From Variovorax gracilis (lineage in GTDB: Bacteria; Pseudomonadota; Gammaproteobacteria; Burkholderiales; Burkholderiaceae_C), in the NCBI RefSeq assembly GCF_030317115.1, contig NZ_JASZYF010000001.1, positions 310,001 to 374,000 on the forward strand: 64,000 nucleotides of DNA, given 5' to 3'. Position numbers and translations under genes: made by a program. This document shows, one piece after another, positions 35,772-45,740 of the stretch. The first letter of the stretch is position 1; each line of letters starts with the position of its first letter. The notes under the pieces are model-generated. The model searched no databases, was not told the origin of the DNA, and was given only the letters and a program-made list of their open reading frames with translations.

Positions 35772-36359
35772 ATGGCGCTCCAACCCCTCGACGCCGCGCG
35801 CGTCAATCCGCTGCAGGGCGGTCCGAGCTTTTCTCTGGGCAATCGGCTATTGCGCGCCGCGTGGAACCTGAGTTGGGCGCTGCTTGCGTCATGGACACCG
35901 CCGCAGATGCGCTTCTGGCGCCGCTTTCTCCTGAAGCTGTTCGGCGCGCAACTGGGCGAATCCAGCGACGTGCGCGGCAGTGCGCGGGTCTGGTATCCAC
36001 CCCACCTGCATCTGGCCGATCGCGCGCTGCTGGCCGAACGAGTCACTTGCTACAACATGGCGCCGATTTCCCTCGGCCGTGCGGCGCTGGTGTCGCAAGG
36101 CGCGCATCTGTGCGCCGGCAGCCACGATATCTCGTCGGCTACCTTCCAACTGACCGCCGAGCCGATCGTGATCGGCGCCCAGGCGTGGATCGCGGCCGAG
36201 GCCTTCGTCGGGCCGGGCGTCGAGGTCGGCGAAGGTGCGGTGCTGGGCGCGCGCAGCGTCGCGTTCCGCTCGCTCGATCCCTGGACCGTGTATGGCGGGA
36301 ATCCGGCCAAGCCGCTCAAGCGGCGAGTGCTTCGCGATGGTACGGCCGGCGGCGGTTGA
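35772..36359 (+). CDS. left-handed beta-helix acyltransferase (WcaF-like)
   Basis: A 195-residue hexapeptide-repeat acyltransferase of the colanic acid acetyltransferase (WcaF) type. The repeats with imperfect hexads run from about residue 70 to 170, with the catalytic histidine in LCAGSHD near residue 117 and PGVEVGEGAVLGARSV near 150-165. WcaF-like enzymes acetylate sugars of exopolysaccharides. It starts 10 bases after smpB but is unlikely to act with it; no other polysaccharide gene is adjacent, the closest being the GT2/GT-C operon 5 kb away. Confidence 0.8.
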   Translation: MALQPLDAARVNPLQGGPSFSLGNRLLRAAWNLSWALLASWTPPQMRFWRRFLLKLFGAQLGESSDVRGSARVWYPPHLHLADRALLAERVTCYNMAPISLGRAALVSQGAHLCAGSHDISSATFQLTAEPIVIGAQAWIAAEAFVGPGVEVGEGAVLGARSVAFRSLDPWTVYGGNPAKPLKRRVLRDGTAGGG

Positions 36360-36377
36360 AAATTTCTCGGCGTTCAT

Positions 36378-36405
36378 GGAATAAACGCCGGTGCGCCGGC
36401 GTTGG
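36378..36405 (+). promoter_or_regulatory. candidate ECF-type promoter ahead of the sigma factor gene
   Basis: GGAATAA at 36378 followed after about 17 bases from GGAAT by CGTTG resembles ECF -35 (GGAA-rich) and -10 (CGTT-type) elements and lies immediately before the ECF sigma gene. Auto-regulation is common in this class. This is a visual call without a matrix search. Confidence 0.3.
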
Positions 36406-36443
36406 TGCAGCAGACAACCGACATCGATGATCTGCTCCCACCC

Positions 36444-36959
36444 ATGGACTCGCGCCTCCTCGTCGACCAAATCCCCAGCCTGCGGCGCTATGCCCGCGCG
36501 CTGACGGGCGATCGCTGGGCGGCCGACGATCTGGTGCAGGACACGCTGGAGCGCGCCTGCGGCAAGTGGCGGCTCTGGATCGCCGGGAGCGACCTCCGGG
36601 CGTGGCTTTTCACACTCATGCACAACGTGTTCGTGAGTCAGGTCCGACGCGCTCCGTCTCCGCGTCCGGTGGCCGTCGACATCGACGAGGTCGTGCTTGA
36701 ACTGCGCAGTGTCGATTCGCACCGCGACCAGGCGATCGACCTGCAGCGCTGCCTGTTGCTTCTGCCCGAGGACCAGCGCGCCGTGTTGCTGCTGGTGGCA
36801 CTGGAGGACCTCACCTACGCGCAAGTGGCCAAGGTGCTGGGCATTCCGGCGGGCACCGTGATGTCGCGCCTGTCACGGGCTCGTGCCCGCTTGCAGGAGC
36901 TGATGGACGGCACGCCTTCGCCCGTGACGGCTCGCACCGGCCTGCGTCGCCTCAAGTGA
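36444..36959 (+). CDS. ECF RNA polymerase sigma factor
   Basis: A 171-residue extracytoplasmic-function sigma factor. Region 2 (YARALTGDRWAADDLVQDTLE, about residues 14-34) binds the core enzyme and the -10 element. Region 4 (LPEDQRAVLLLVALEDLTYAQVA then IPAGTVMSRLSRAR, about 100-145) binds the -35 element. The start at 36444 gives a typical N-terminus, but a TTG 42 bases upstream is in frame and no strong ribosome site decides it. The anti-sigma gene begins 13 bases downstream, so it is probably held inactive until an envelope or oxidative signal arrives. Confidence 0.92.
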   Translation: MDSRLLVDQIPSLRRYARALTGDRWAADDLVQDTLERACGKWRLWIAGSDLRAWLFTLMHNVFVSQVRRAPSPRPVAVDIDEVVLELRSVDSHRDQAIDLQRCLLLLPEDQRAVLLLVALEDLTYAQVAKVLGIPAGTVMSRLSRARARLQELMDGTPSPVTARTGLRRLK

Positions 36960-36972
36960 ATCGGCCATCGCC

Positions 36973-37704
36973 ATGAACACCCCCACACTTCCCCCCGACG
37001 ATGACTCTGCCGCCTGGGAGGCCCAGCGCGACGCATTGCGGCGACTGCACCGCGAGGTGCTCGACGAACCCGTCCCGCCGGCCTTGCTGGCCGCCGCGGG
37101 CCTTGCCGACGAACAGCATGCACGACGGATCCGATGGACACGTTGGGGCGGCATGGCGGCGAGCGTCGCGCTCGCCTTTGGCGCGGGATGGCAGGCGAAC
37201 ACCCAATGGGCCGCATCGGGCGGCACGGCCTTGGCGCGCGCACCGGCCACGCGGGAATTCGTGCATGCAGCATCCGTGGCCCATGCAATCTATGCACCCG
37301 AAAAGCGGCATCCGGTCGAGGTCGTCGCGGCGGAGCGGCAGCATCTCGCGCAATGGCTCTCGAAGCGGCTCGACAAGCCGCTCCAGGTGCCGGACCTGTC
37401 GGCAGAAGGCTATGAACTGGTCGGCGGCCGTCTGCTGCCCGGCAGTGAAGGCGCGCGGGCACAGTTCATGTTCGAGCGCGCGGGCGGCGAGCGCATCACG
37501 CTGTACATCGGCAGCCTCGGTCCGGCAGTTGATGCGGCGCGGTCCGCAGAGACGGCCTTCCGTTTCTCGACCGATGGACCGGTGCCGAGCTTCTACTGGG
37601 TCGATCGCGGCTTTGGCTACGCGCTGACCGGAGCGCTCTCGCGCGACGCGTTGCTCGACCTCGCGACGGACGTGCACCGTCAGCTTGAAAAAAGCGCGGG
37701 ATAG
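36973..37704 (+). CDS. membrane-bound anti-sigma factor
   Basis: A 243-residue probable anti-sigma factor. Residues 1-50 are cytoplasmic (acidic start, then AWEAQRDALRRLHREVLDE), one transmembrane helix spans about 54-72, and the rest is periplasmic. It resembles the RsiW-type proteins encoded beside ECF sigma factors, without an obvious zinc-binding HxxxCxxC. The periplasmic part has a repeat-like region (GYELVGGRLLPGSEGARAQFMF) typical of ECF-linked anti-sigma proteins in Burkholderiales. Position right after the sigma gene supports the role. Confidence 0.85.
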   Translation: MNTPTLPPDDDSAAWEAQRDALRRLHREVLDEPVPPALLAAAGLADEQHARRIRWTRWGGMAASVALAFGAGWQANTQWAASGGTALARAPATREFVHAASVAHAIYAPEKRHPVEVVAAERQHLAQWLSKRLDKPLQVPDLSAEGYELVGGRLLPGSEGARAQFMFERAGGERITLYIGSLGPAVDAARSAETAFRFSTDGPVPSFYWVDRGFGYALTGALSRDALLDLATDVHRQLEKSAG

Positions 37705-37748
37705 ACTGTCCCATCCGCATTCGTTTTTCAATCAAAGGAGAATCCTTC

Positions 37749-38129
37749 ATGAAAATCCTCAGCGCCTCGATCCTTGCCGCCGCCCTGCTCGCAGGATGCG
37801 GAAGCATGTCAACCGCGCCGGACACGCCGACGCGCACATCCGACGGCGTACTGATCGGCCCATCCGGCATGACGCTCTACACTTTCGACCGCGACGCGGC
37901 CGGTAGCGGAAAGTCGGCCTGCAACGGGCCGTGCGCGACCAACTGGCCGCCGCTGAGCGTGGCCGACAGCGCCAAGGCGATGGGCGCCTACACGATCATC
38001 GTGCGCGATGACGGCAAGAAGCAATGGGCCTACAAGGGCTGGCCGCTCTACTACTGGTCGAAGGACACCAAGGCCGGCGACAAGACGGGCGACGGCTTCA
38101 ATGGCGTGTGGAAGGTGGCGCGCCCCTGA
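37749..38129 (+). CDS. lipoprotein with secreted-repeat domain (COG4315 type)
   Basis: A 126-residue lipoprotein. The lipobox LLAGC ends at Cys17. The mature part has the pattern of the secreted-repeat (Lipoprotein_15) family: GMTLYTFDRDAAGSGKSAC, then CNGPCATNWPPL near residue 56 and KGWPLYYWSKD near 97. The family often sits beside sigma/anti-sigma pairs, and its function is unknown; the paired cysteines may form a disulfide or bind a metal or heme-like ligand. It follows the anti-sigma gene by 44 bases with an AAGGAG site and is likely a target or part of the same response. Confidence 0.88.
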   Translation: MKILSASILAAALLAGCGSMSTAPDTPTRTSDGVLIGPSGMTLYTFDRDAAGSGKSACNGPCATNWPPLSVADSAKAMGAYTIIVRDDGKKQWAYKGWPLYYWSKDTKAGDKTGDGFNGVWKVARP

Positions 38130-38138
38130 ATCAGGAGG

Positions 38139-38154
38139 CCCGCCGGAAGGCGGG
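38139..38154 (+). other. hairpin directly after the lipoprotein gene
   Basis: CCCGCC-GGAA-GGCGGG forms a perfect 6-bp stem with a stable GGAA tetraloop 9 bases after the stop codon. Followed 10 bases later by a stronger terminator hairpin, it may protect the 3' end of the mRNA or form part of a tandem terminator. Confidence 0.4.
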
Positions 38155-38163
38155 TTGAATGAG

Positions 38164-38190
38164 AAAGGCCGGCTTGGACGCCGGCCTTTT
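38164..38190. terminator. bidirectional intrinsic terminator
   Basis: A perfect 9-bp stem AAGGCCGGC / GCCGGCCTT with a 6-base loop ends in TTTT on the plus strand and in a short T-run on the minus strand, between the convergent lipoprotein and YXWGXW-type genes. It can stop transcription from both sides. Confidence 0.8.
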
Positions 38191-38210
38191 CGCTGGTACG
38201 CCGCAGCCGC

Positions 38211-38636
38211 TCAGCAACGTCCCTTCTTTGCCTGGCCCGGAGGGCAGTGATAGCCGCCGTGGTCATGGTCGTCGTCCCGGTCGTGGTGATCGCCGTGGCC
38301 GTGGTGCTTGTCCTTCTTGCGCTTGGAGGCCTTCCAGTTCGGCTCGACCCAGCGCCAGCCGCCATCGGCACGCACCCAGCGACCCGGGGCATAGATGTAG
38401 TCGGGGCGCGCAGGCTCCCAGTACCCTTGCCGCCAGTCGTAGGCGTTGTGTTGCCATTGCCAGTTCCCCGGCACCCAGACGTAGCCTGGACGCTGCGGCG
38501 GCATGACCTCGTAGCGCGGCGGCGGCGGCGCCGCCATGACAACGCCGGGGACGTTGATGTTGATCGATACCTGGGCCGTCGAGCAAAGGGGCGCGGCAAG
38601 GAAGGCGCAGGCGGCCAGTGCAATGGAAAGTCGCAT
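38211..38636 (-). CDS. YXWGXW repeat-type exported protein
   Basis: A 141-residue exported protein with a signal peptide (residues 1-22, cleaved near CSTAQ). The mature part has aromatic-rich repeats related to YXWGXW: GYVWVPGNWQW near 51, YDWRQGYW near 66 and then YIYAPGRWVRADGGWRW near 81-97. It ends in a histidine- and aspartate-rich tail (HHGHGDHHDRDDDHDHGG) that could bind metal ions. The start at 38636 precedes a clean signal peptide. Such proteins are common in Burkholderiales envelopes and have no proven role. Confidence 0.82.
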   Translation of the reverse strand: MRLSIALAACAFLAAPLCSTAQVSININVPGVVMAAPPPPRYEVMPPQRPGYVWVPGNWQWQHNAYDWRQGYWEPARPDYIYAPGRWVRADGGWRWVEPNWKASKRKKDKHHGHGDHHDRDDDHDHGGYHCPPGQAKKGRC

Positions 38637-38714
38637 CAATACATCCTCAAAAAACAAACAACGTCATGCAGGTCGGACAGGCATCAGTGAATGCCCTCAC
38701 TGCTACTCAGTGAC

Positions 38715-39635
38715 TCAGTGGGGGCTGGTCAGGGCGGCCGCCGGAGCGCGCCTTTCGCGAAGGCCCAGTAGTTCGTTGAACACCAGCGCACCGATGACGA
38801 CCGCGCCGCCGATCAAGACGCTCGACTCCGGTTCCTCGCCTGCCCCGATCCAGGCCAGCGCAATGCCGAAGATCACTTCGAGCAGCGCAAGAAGCGATAC
38901 CTCAGGCGCCTTCAGCACGCGCGCGCACATCACCGACAGCGCGCAGGGAATCGCCAACTGAAACAGGCCGAGGAATGCCAGCAGGCCCAGGTCGTGCGCA
39001 TTCGCCTGGAAGGGCCATGCCAGTGGCAGCGTGACGAGCGTGGAGATCGCAGCGCCGATCAGAACCGCGGGAACGAGGTCGACGTCGTGACCCTTGGCAT
39101 GAGCGTGCTGCACCACGGTCCAGTTGCAAGCGCCGGCCAGCGGCACGCACAGCGCGACCAGCGTGCCGAGCAGTTGCCCCTCGCCGAGTTCGGTGCCATA
39201 CATCCAGCCGATGCCCAGCCCGGCCGCGACGATGGCTGCCCAGGTGCGCGGCGGCAGCTTGTGGCCGATGAAGATTCGCGCGGCCAATGCCGTCAGCAAC
39301 GGACCTGCCGACATCGTGACCAGGACGTTCGCGACGCTGGTGAGTGTGAGCGCGACCATGAAGGCGGTGAACATCACGCCCCAACAGATGCCAGAAACCC
39401 ACAGCTCGCGGCCGCCCTGGCGGATCTTCGCGAACACTGCCCGGCCCTGCCACAAGGGCAGGATCACCAGCAGCGACACCAGCGTGAAAAAGCTGCGCCA
39501 GAAGGTCACCTCGAAGCTGCGTGCGTGCTCCAGGTGACGCGTGACCACACCCGCCGTGGCCCACATGAGGGTCACGACGACCATCAGCCAGACCGCGCGG
39601 CCGTGAGTGAGCCCACGGCCACCCACGTGCCGCAT
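38715..39635 (-). CDS. EamA-type (DMT superfamily) permease
   Basis: A 306-residue permease with ten predicted helices and two EamA repeats; the first starts LMWATAGVVTRHLEHA near residue 23, with the typical helix pattern through to PESSVLIGGAVVIGALVFNE in the last helix. Its start codon overlaps the stop of typA by one base, so it seems to be translated as the last gene of the rimP-to-typA transcript. The substrate is unknown. Confidence 0.85.
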   Translation of the reverse strand: MRHVGGRGLTHGRAVWLMVVVTLMWATAGVVTRHLEHARSFEVTFWRSFFTLVSLLVILPLWQGRAVFAKIRQGGRELWVSGICWGVMFTAFMVALTLTSVANVLVTMSAGPLLTALAARIFIGHKLPPRTWAAIVAAGLGIGWMYGTELGEGQLLGTLVALCVPLAGACNWTVVQHAHAKGHDVDLVPAVLIGAAISTLVTLPLAWPFQANAHDLGLLAFLGLFQLAIPCALSVMCARVLKAPEVSLLALLEVIFGIALAWIGAGEEPESSVLIGGAVVIGALVFNELLGLRERRAPAAALTSPH

Positions 39636-41470
39636 CAGACTGCCGTCTCGCGCGATGCGCGCTTGCGCTCGTGCTCCTTCAGGAAGCGCTTGCGCAGACG
39701 CACGCTCTTGGGCGTGATCTCGACCAGTTCGTCGTCCTCGATGAACTCCACGCCGTATTCGAGCGTGAGTTCGATCGGCGGGGTGATCTTGATCGCGTCT
39801 TCCTTGCCGGACACGCGGAAATTGGTCAGCTGCTTGGTGCGAGTGGCGTTGACTACCAGGTCGTTGTCGCGGCTGTGGATGCCGACGATCATGCCTTCAT
39901 ACACCGGATCGTTCGCACGCACGAACATGCGGCCGCGATCGTCCAGCTTGCCCAGCGCGTAGGTGAAGATTTCACCGTCGTCCATGGAAATCAGCACGCC
40001 GTTCTTGCGGCTGCCGATCTCGCCCTTGTGCGGCTCGTAGCTGTCGAAGATGTTCGAGATCAGGCCCGAGCCGCGCGTCAAGTTCAGGAATTCGTTGGTG
40101 AAGCCGATCAGGCCCCGCGCCGGGATGCGGTACTCGAGGCGCACACGGCCACGGCCGTCCGGTTCCATGTTGACCAGTTCGCCCTTGCGCTCGCCCAAGG
40201 CCTGCATCACACCGCCCTGGTGCGCGTCCTCGATGTCGGCCGTCACCAGCTCAATGGGCTCGTGCTTCACGCCGTCGACGTCGCGGAACACCACGCGGGG
40301 CTTCGACACGGCCATCTCGTAGCCTTCGCGACGCATGTTCTCCAGCAGGATGGTCAGGTGCAGTTCGCCGCGGCCCATGACTTCGAAGATGCCTTCCTCG
40401 TCCGTTTCCTTGACGCGCAGAGCCACGTTGTGCTGGAGCTCTTTTTGCAGTCGGTCCCAGATCTGACGGCTGGTGACGAACTTGCCTTCACGGCCGGCCA
40501 GCGGGCTGGTGTTGACGCAGAAGTTCATCGTCAGGGTCGGCTCGTCGACCCTGAGCATGGGCAGCGCAACCGGGTTCACCGGATCGGTGATCGTCACACC
40601 GATGCCGACGTCGGCAATGCCGTTGATCAGCACGATCTCGCCCGGGCCGGCTTCGGTTGCCTGCACGCGTTCAAGGCCCTGGAAGGTCAGAACCTGGTTG
40701 ACGCGGCCTCTGACCGCCTTGCCGTCTGGACCTTCCATCACGACGACGTCCATCATCGGCTTGATGGTGCCGGCATGGATGCGGCCGACGCCGATCCGGC
40801 CCACGAAGGTCGAGAAGTCGATGGCGGAAATCTGCAGTTGCAGCGGCGCATCAGGATCGCCTGCATGCGCCGGCACGTGCTTCAGGATGGTGTCGAACAG
40901 TGCCGACATGTCCGGGCCCCATTGCTCGCCGTGTTCGCCCTCTTCCAGCGAAGACCAGCCGTTGATGCCCGAAGCGTAGACGACCGGGAAATCCAGTTGT
41001 TCGTCCGTGGCGCCCAGCTTGTCGAACAGGTCGAAGGCGGCGTTGACCACATAGTCCGGGCGCGCGCCCGGCTTGTCGACCTTGTTCACCACCAGGATCG
41101 GCTTCAGGCCGAGGGCCAGCGCCTTCTTCGTCACGAAGCGGGTCTGCGGCATCGGGCCTTCCTGGGCGTCGATCAGCAGCACCACCCCGTCCACCATGCT
41201 GAGCGCGCGTTCCACTTCGCCACCGAAGTCCGCGTGGCCGGGAGTGTCCACGATGTTGATGTGCATGCCCTTCCACGTCACGGCGCAGTTCTTGGCCAGG
41301 ATCGTGATGCCGCGCTCTTTTTCGATGGCGTTGTTGTCCATCACGGTGTCGACCACTTTCTCGTGCTCGGCGAAGGTGCCGGACTGGCGCAGCAATTGGT
41401 CGACCATCGTGGTCTTGCCATGGTCCACGTGGGCGATGATGGCGATATTGCGGATCTGGTTGGTGCTCAT
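39635..41470 (-). CDS. typA: ribosome-associated GTPase TypA/BipA
   Basis: A 611-residue translational GTPase related to EF-G and LepA. The G1 motif AHVDHGKTT is at residues 13-21, DTPGHADF follows near 77-84 and NKVDKPGA near 131-138. The C-terminal domain that contacts the ribosome is present. BipA assists 50S assembly and growth under cold or stress. Its stop overlaps the next gene start, and its start overlaps the truB stop by four bases, so it is coupled to truB. Confidence 0.96.
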   Translation of the reverse strand: MSTNQIRNIAIIAHVDHGKTTMVDQLLRQSGTFAEHEKVVDTVMDNNAIEKERGITILAKNCAVTWKGMHINIVDTPGHADFGGEVERALSMVDGVVLLIDAQEGPMPQTRFVTKKALALGLKPILVVNKVDKPGARPDYVVNAAFDLFDKLGATDEQLDFPVVYASGINGWSSLEEGEHGEQWGPDMSALFDTILKHVPAHAGDPDAPLQLQISAIDFSTFVGRIGVGRIHAGTIKPMMDVVVMEGPDGKAVRGRVNQVLTFQGLERVQATEAGPGEIVLINGIADVGIGVTITDPVNPVALPMLRVDEPTLTMNFCVNTSPLAGREGKFVTSRQIWDRLQKELQHNVALRVKETDEEGIFEVMGRGELHLTILLENMRREGYEMAVSKPRVVFRDVDGVKHEPIELVTADIEDAHQGGVMQALGERKGELVNMEPDGRGRVRLEYRIPARGLIGFTNEFLNLTRGSGLISNIFDSYEPHKGEIGSRKNGVLISMDDGEIFTYALGKLDDRGRMFVRANDPVYEGMIVGIHSRDNDLVVNATRTKQLTNFRVSGKEDAIKITPPIELTLEYGVEFIEDDELVEITPKSVRLRKRFLKEHERKRASRETAV

Positions 41471-42411
41471 GGTGTCGCTTCGGTCAATAGTATTTGCTGG
41501 ATTTCGATGGGGCTCAACAAGCGCCCCGGAATCAGTTCGCCGGCCTTCACGTGGGCCGTGCCGAGGAATGCGGGCGGGTCGTGGCCGAAGACGGCCACCG
41601 CAGGCGCGTCCGGCCATTTGCCGCGTCGGCGCAAGCCGGACAGGAAACGCCCGGCATCTTCGGTGTCGAGCGTGACGGGCGTGTGATCGGCCACCAACGC
41701 CTCCGTCGGCAGAAGCCGAGCGAGGCGCTCTTCCTCGTCGAGCGCCTCGAGCGCCTCCAGCGCCACGCACTGCGAAGCGTCGAAGCCGCCAGTCTCGATC
41801 CGGCGCAGCGCGGTGAGATGGGCGCCGCAACCCAGGGCTTCGCCGATGTCTTCGCCCAGCGTGCGGATGTAGGTGCCCTTGCTCACGGTCGCGCGGATTC
41901 GAATCTCGTTGCCGGAGGCGGCATCGATGGCGAGCTTGTAGATCACGACATCGCGTGGCGCGCGTTCGACTTCGACCCCTTCTCGGGCGTACTCGTACAA
42001 CGCCTTGCCGTCTTTCTTCAATGCGCTGTGCATCGGGGGGATCTGGCGGATCGGACCGGTGAACTGCGCTTCCACACGCTTCAGATCAGCAGCAGTCACG
42101 GCAACGGGCCGCTCGGCGATGACTTCGCCCTCGGCGTCGCCGGTGGACGTCTTTACCCCGAGACGCGCAGTGGCCTCATAGGTCTTGTCCGCATCCAGGT
42201 GCAGTTGGCTGAATTTGGTCGCCGCCCCGAAGCACAAGGGCAACACGCCGCTCGCGAGCGGATCGAGCGTGCCGGTATGTCCGGCCTTTTCGGCGCGCAG
42301 CAACCACTTGGCCTTTTGCAGGGCCTGGTTGCTGGAGAGACCCAGCGGCTTGTCGAGCAGCAACACCCCATGCACAGGGCGCCGCTGCACCCGTGTGCGT
42401 GGCGCGTTCAT
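41467..42411 (-). CDS. truB: tRNA pseudouridine-55 synthase
   Basis: A 314-residue TruB, which makes pseudouridine 55 in the T-loop of tRNAs. The catalytic Asp50 lies in [12 protein letters not shown], with [10 protein letters not shown] near 21 and a conserved [11 protein letters not shown] near 120. It includes the C-terminal PUA-like region. It lies 2 bases after rbfA and overlaps typA by four bases, as expected in the infB operon. Confidence 0.96.
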   Translation of the reverse strand: MNAPRTRVQRRPVHGVLLLDKPLGLSSNQALQKAKWLLRAEKAGHTGTLDPLASGVLPLCFGAATKFSQLHLDADKTYEATARLGVKTSTGDAEGEVIAERPVAVTAADLKRVEAQFTGPIRQIPPMHSALKKDGKALYEYAREGVEVERAPRDVVIYKLAIDAASGNEIRIRATVSKGTYIRTLGEDIGEALGCGAHLTALRRIETGGFDASQCVALEALEALDEEERLARLLPTEALVADHTPVTLDTEDAGRFLSGLRRRGKWPDAPAVAVFGHDPPAFLGTAHVKAGELIPGRLLSPIEIQQILLTEATP

Positions 42412-42413
42412 CT

Positions 42414-42785
42414 TCAGTCGTCTTTGGAACGGGAAGCGACGGCCTGCGCGATCAGCGCATTCATGTCGGCGGCACGCTCGGTCGTGCGATCGAACTGGAA
42501 ATGCAGCGTCGGGACCGTATGGATATGCAGGCGCTTGAACAGGCCGTTGCGCAGGAAGCCCGCGGCCTGATTCAGCGCTTCGGTGGTCTCGACCGGATCG
42601 CCCACGAGCAGGCTGAAGAAGACCTTCGCATGCGCGTAGTCGGGCGTGACCTCGACCGCCTGGATCGTGACCATGCCCACCCGCGGGTCCTTCAACTCGC
42701 GCGCGATCAACTCCGTCAGATCGCGCTGGATCTGATCGGCCACCTTGAAGGCGCGGTTGGGGGCTGCGGCTTTTCTCTTGGGCAT
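42414..42785 (-). CDS. rbfA: ribosome-binding factor A
   Basis: A 123-residue RbfA, a KH-domain protein needed for maturation of 16S rRNA and the 30S subunit. The sequence [23 protein letters not shown] (residues about 15-37, with the AxG-type kink near [13 protein letters not shown]) and the ending [22 protein letters not shown] fit the family. It follows infB by 21 bases and precedes truB by 2. Confidence 0.95.
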   Translation of the reverse strand: MPKRKAAAPNRAFKVADQIQRDLTELIARELKDPRVGMVTIQAVEVTPDYAHAKVFFSLLVGDPVETTEALNQAAGFLRNGLFKRLHIHTVPTLHFQFDRTTERAADMNALIAQAVASRSKDD

Positions 42786-42806
42786 GGCCAGGGTCGCTCG
42801 GTACGC

Positions 42807-45716
42807 TTACAGCGTCCGGGCGATCTCCTTGATCTCGAAGAACTCCAGCTGATCACCTTCCTTGATGTCGTTGTAGTTCTTGAGCTTGATACCGCACTCG
42901 AAGCCTTCGCGCACTTCGCGGACATCGTCCTTCATGCGCTTGACCGAGTCGATTTCGCCCGTGTAGATCACCACGTTGTCGCGCAGCAGGCGGAAATGCG
43001 CGCTGCGGTTGACCGAACCCGAGGTGACCATACAACCCGCGACCGTACCGATCTTGGAGGCCACGAACACGGTGCGGATCTCGGCCGAGCCGATGATCTC
43101 TTCGCGCCGCTCGGGAGCCAGCATGCCCGACATGGCGACCTTGATGTCGTCCACCGCGTCGTAAATGATGCTGTAGTAGTGCAGTTGCACGCCGTTGCTC
43201 TCGGCCAACTTGCGAGCGCCGGCATCGGCGCGCACATTGAAGCCGATCACGATGGCCTTCGATGCGATCGCGAGGTTGATGTCGCTCTCGCTGATGCCGC
43301 CGACGCCGGCGTACACCATCTGCACCTTGACCTCGTCGGTCGCCAGCTTGAGCAGGGACTGCGCCAGTGCCTCTTGCGAGCCCTGGACATCGGCCTTGAT
43401 GATGATCCGCAGCGTCTGCACCTCGCCCGCCGACAAGTCGGTGAACATGTTCTGCAGATTCGCAGCCTGGGCCTTCGCCAGCTTGGTGTTGCGGAACTTG
43501 CCGGCGCGGTAGGTGGCGATCTCGCGCGCACGGCGCTCGTCGCTCATCACCATGAATTCGTCGCCGGCCTGCGGCACTTCTGTCAGACCCTGGATCTCGA
43601 CCGGGATCGACGGACCCGCTGACTTGATGGTCTTGCCGTCTTCGTCGATCATGGCGCGCACACGGCCATAGGTCGAACCTGCCAGCACCACGTCGCCGGT
43701 CTTGAGCGTGCCGGACTGAACCAGCACGGTCGCGACCGGGCCGCGGCCCTTGTCGAGCTGGGCTTCGATGACCAGGCCCTTGGCGGCGGCATCCACCGGC
43801 GCCTTGAGTTCGAGCACTTCGGCCTGCAGCAGCACCTGCTCGAGCAGATCGTCGACGCCCTGGCCCGTCTTGGCCGAGACCGGCACGAACGGCACATCGC
43901 CGCCGTACTCTTCGGGCACGACTTCCTCGGCGACCAGCTCCTGCTTCACGCGATCGAGGTTGGCATCCGGCTTGTCGACCTTGTTGATGGCGACCACGAT
44001 CGGCACACCCGCAGCCTTCGCGTGCTTGATGGCTTCCTTGGTCTGCGGCATGACGCCGTCGTCGGCCGCAACCACCAGGATCACGATGTCGGTGGCCTGC
44101 GCACCGCGGGCACGCATGGCGGTGAACGCCTCGTGGCCCGGGGTATCCAGGAAGGACACCATGCCGCGCTCGGTCTGGACGTGATACGCCCCGATGTGCT
44201 GCGTGATGCCGCCGGCTTCGCCCGCGGCCACCTTGGCGCGACGGATGTAGTCCAGCAGCGAGGTCTTGCCGTGGTCGACGTGACCCATGACGGTCACGAC
44301 CGGTGCGCGCGGCAGGGCTTCGGCCTGTTGCGCCGACACGTCCTCGTCGGTGAACGCTTCCGGATCGTCCAGCGCTGCAACCACAGCGTTGTGGCCCATT
44401 TCCTCCACGATGATCATCGCGGTGTCCTGGTCCAGCGACTGGTTGATGGTCGCCATCTGGCCGAGCTTCATCAGTTGCTTGATGACTTCCGACGCCTTGA
44501 CAGCCATCTTGTGGGCGAGTTCCGAGACCGTGATGGTTTCGGGCACGTGCACTTCGAGCACGCGAGCCTCGACCGGTGCGGCCTGCACTCGTTCTTCCTG
44601 GCCATTGCGGTCATTGCCGCGGCGGCCGCGCGGGCCTCCGCGCCAGTTGCCGCGACCGACACCGCCGCTGGCATCGCCGCGGGTCTTGATTTCCTTTTTC
44701 TTGGCCGTGTCGCCAGCCCAGCTCGACGAGAGCTTGGCCGACTTGACTTCCTTGCCCGTGCCCGGTGCTGCCGCGGCGGCACCAGGAGCGGCCGGCGCAC
44801 CCGGTCGAGCGGCCGGAGCCGTCGGCTTGTGCAGCGTGCCCTTGACCCCGGCCTTGGCTTCCGGCGCGGGCTTCTCGGGCGCCTTGTGCGGCACCAGCAC
44901 ACGAGCCGGCGCATTCATCATGGCGCGGATGGCTTCGGCCTCGGCCAGCGCCTTGCGGCGGCGTTCGTCGAGGTCCTTCGCGCGGGCGGCTTCCTCGTCG
45001 GCGCGAGCCTTCGATTCGGCGGCGGCCTTGGCCTTGGCGTCGTCCTTGGCCTGCACAGCGGCAGCTTCCGCGGCGGCCTTGCGGTCGGTCACGGCGGGGG
45101 CTTCCTCGGCGGGTTCGGGCGCGCCTTCGGTCACGGTCGCGGCAGCAGCGGCCTCGGCAGCCTTCTTCTTGGCGGCCCTGGCTTCCTGCTCGGCCTGCTC
45201 GGCGCGTTCGGCCTTCTCGCGCTCACGCGCCTCGGCTTCTTCGCGCAGGCGACGCTTTTCGACCAGCTCTTCTTCCTGGCGGCGGATCAGTTCGGCCTGA
45301 CGGCGCGCTTCTTCCTCGCGGCGGGTCAGTTCGGCTTCGTCGATCTGCGGCGCAGCCGGAGCGGCTGCAGCAGGTGCTTCTTGCGGTGCCGGCTCGGCGG
45401 CGGCCGGATGACCTTCGTCACGCTGGATGAAGGTGCGCTTCTTGCGGACCTCGACCTGGATCGTGCGCGCACGGCCAGTGGCGTCGGCCTGCTTGATCTC
45501 GCTGGTCGACTTCTTCGTCAGGGTGATCTTCTTGCGCTCGGGCTCGACCGTGCCATGGCTGGCCTTCAGGAAGCCGAGCAGACGCTGCTTGTCGGCCTCC
45601 GTGAGCGCGTCGGTCGGTGCCTGCTTGGGCACGCCGGCGCTCTTGAGCTGGTCAAGCAGGGTTTCGGGAGTCTTCTTGAGCTCGTTCGCGAACTCGGCGA
45701 CAGTGGTACTGGACAT
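42807..45716 (-). CDS. infB: translation initiation factor IF-2
   Basis: A 969-residue IF-2, the GTPase that brings initiator tRNA to the 30S subunit. Residues 1-50 hold the IF2 N-terminal module ([23 protein letters not shown]). A long Ala/Glu/Lys/Arg-rich charged stretch (about 85-310) is followed by a Gly/Arg-rich segment near 350-372 and the G domain: G1 GHVDHGKTS at 478-486, DTPGHEAF and NKVDKPDAN. Domains II-IV finish the protein. The second-half EFEI(K)EIARTL ending is usual. It lies 24 bases after nusA. The large antisense frames here are composition artefacts. Confidence 0.98.
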   Translation of the reverse strand: MSSTTVAEFANELKKTPETLLDQLKSAGVPKQAPTDALTEADKQRLLGFLKASHGTVEPERKKITLTKKSTSEIKQADATGRARTIQVEVRKKRTFIQRDEGHPAAAEPAPQEAPAAAAPAAPQIDEAELTRREEEARRQAELIRRQEEELVEKRRLREEAEAREREKAERAEQAEQEARAAKKKAAEAAAAATVTEGAPEPAEEAPAVTDRKAAAEAAAVQAKDDAKAKAAAESKARADEEAARAKDLDERRRKALAEAEAIRAMMNAPARVLVPHKAPEKPAPEAKAGVKGTLHKPTAPAARPGAPAAPGAAAAAPGTGKEVKSAKLSSSWAGDTAKKKEIKTRGDASGGVGRGNWRGGPRGRRGNDRNGQEERVQAAPVEARVLEVHVPETITVSELAHKMAVKASEVIKQLMKLGQMATINQSLDQDTAMIIVEEMGHNAVVAALDDPEAFTDEDVSAQQAEALPRAPVVTVMGHVDHGKTSLLDYIRRAKVAAGEAGGITQHIGAYHVQTERGMVSFLDTPGHEAFTAMRARGAQATDIVILVVAADDGVMPQTKEAIKHAKAAGVPIVVAINKVDKPDANLDRVKQELVAEEVVPEEYGGDVPFVPVSAKTGQGVDDLLEQVLLQAEVLELKAPVDAAAKGLVIEAQLDKGRGPVATVLVQSGTLKTGDVVLAGSTYGRVRAMIDEDGKTIKSAGPSIPVEIQGLTEVPQAGDEFMVMSDERRAREIATYRAGKFRNTKLAKAQAANLQNMFTDLSAGEVQTLRIIIKADVQGSQEALAQSLLKLATDEVKVQMVYAGVGGISESDINLAIASKAIVIGFNVRADAGARKLAESNGVQLHYYSIIYDAVDDIKVAMSGMLAPERREEIIGSAEIRTVFVASKIGTVAGCMVTSGSVNRSAHFRLLRDNVVIYTGEIDSVKRMKDDVREVREGFECGIKLKNYNDIKEGDQLEFFEIKEIARTL

Positions 45717-45740
45717 ATTGGTTTCGTGCCTCCATGACCA

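Noticed and set aside
39671..41686. Plus-strand open frame of 671 codons opposite typA
   Set aside because: Antisense to a certain gene, with no recognisable motif and a composition typical of shadow frames.
44022..45737. Plus-strand open frame of 571 codons opposite infB
   Set aside because: It is the shadow of the infB charged region in GC-rich DNA. The protein shows no domain, and infB on the minus strand is certain.
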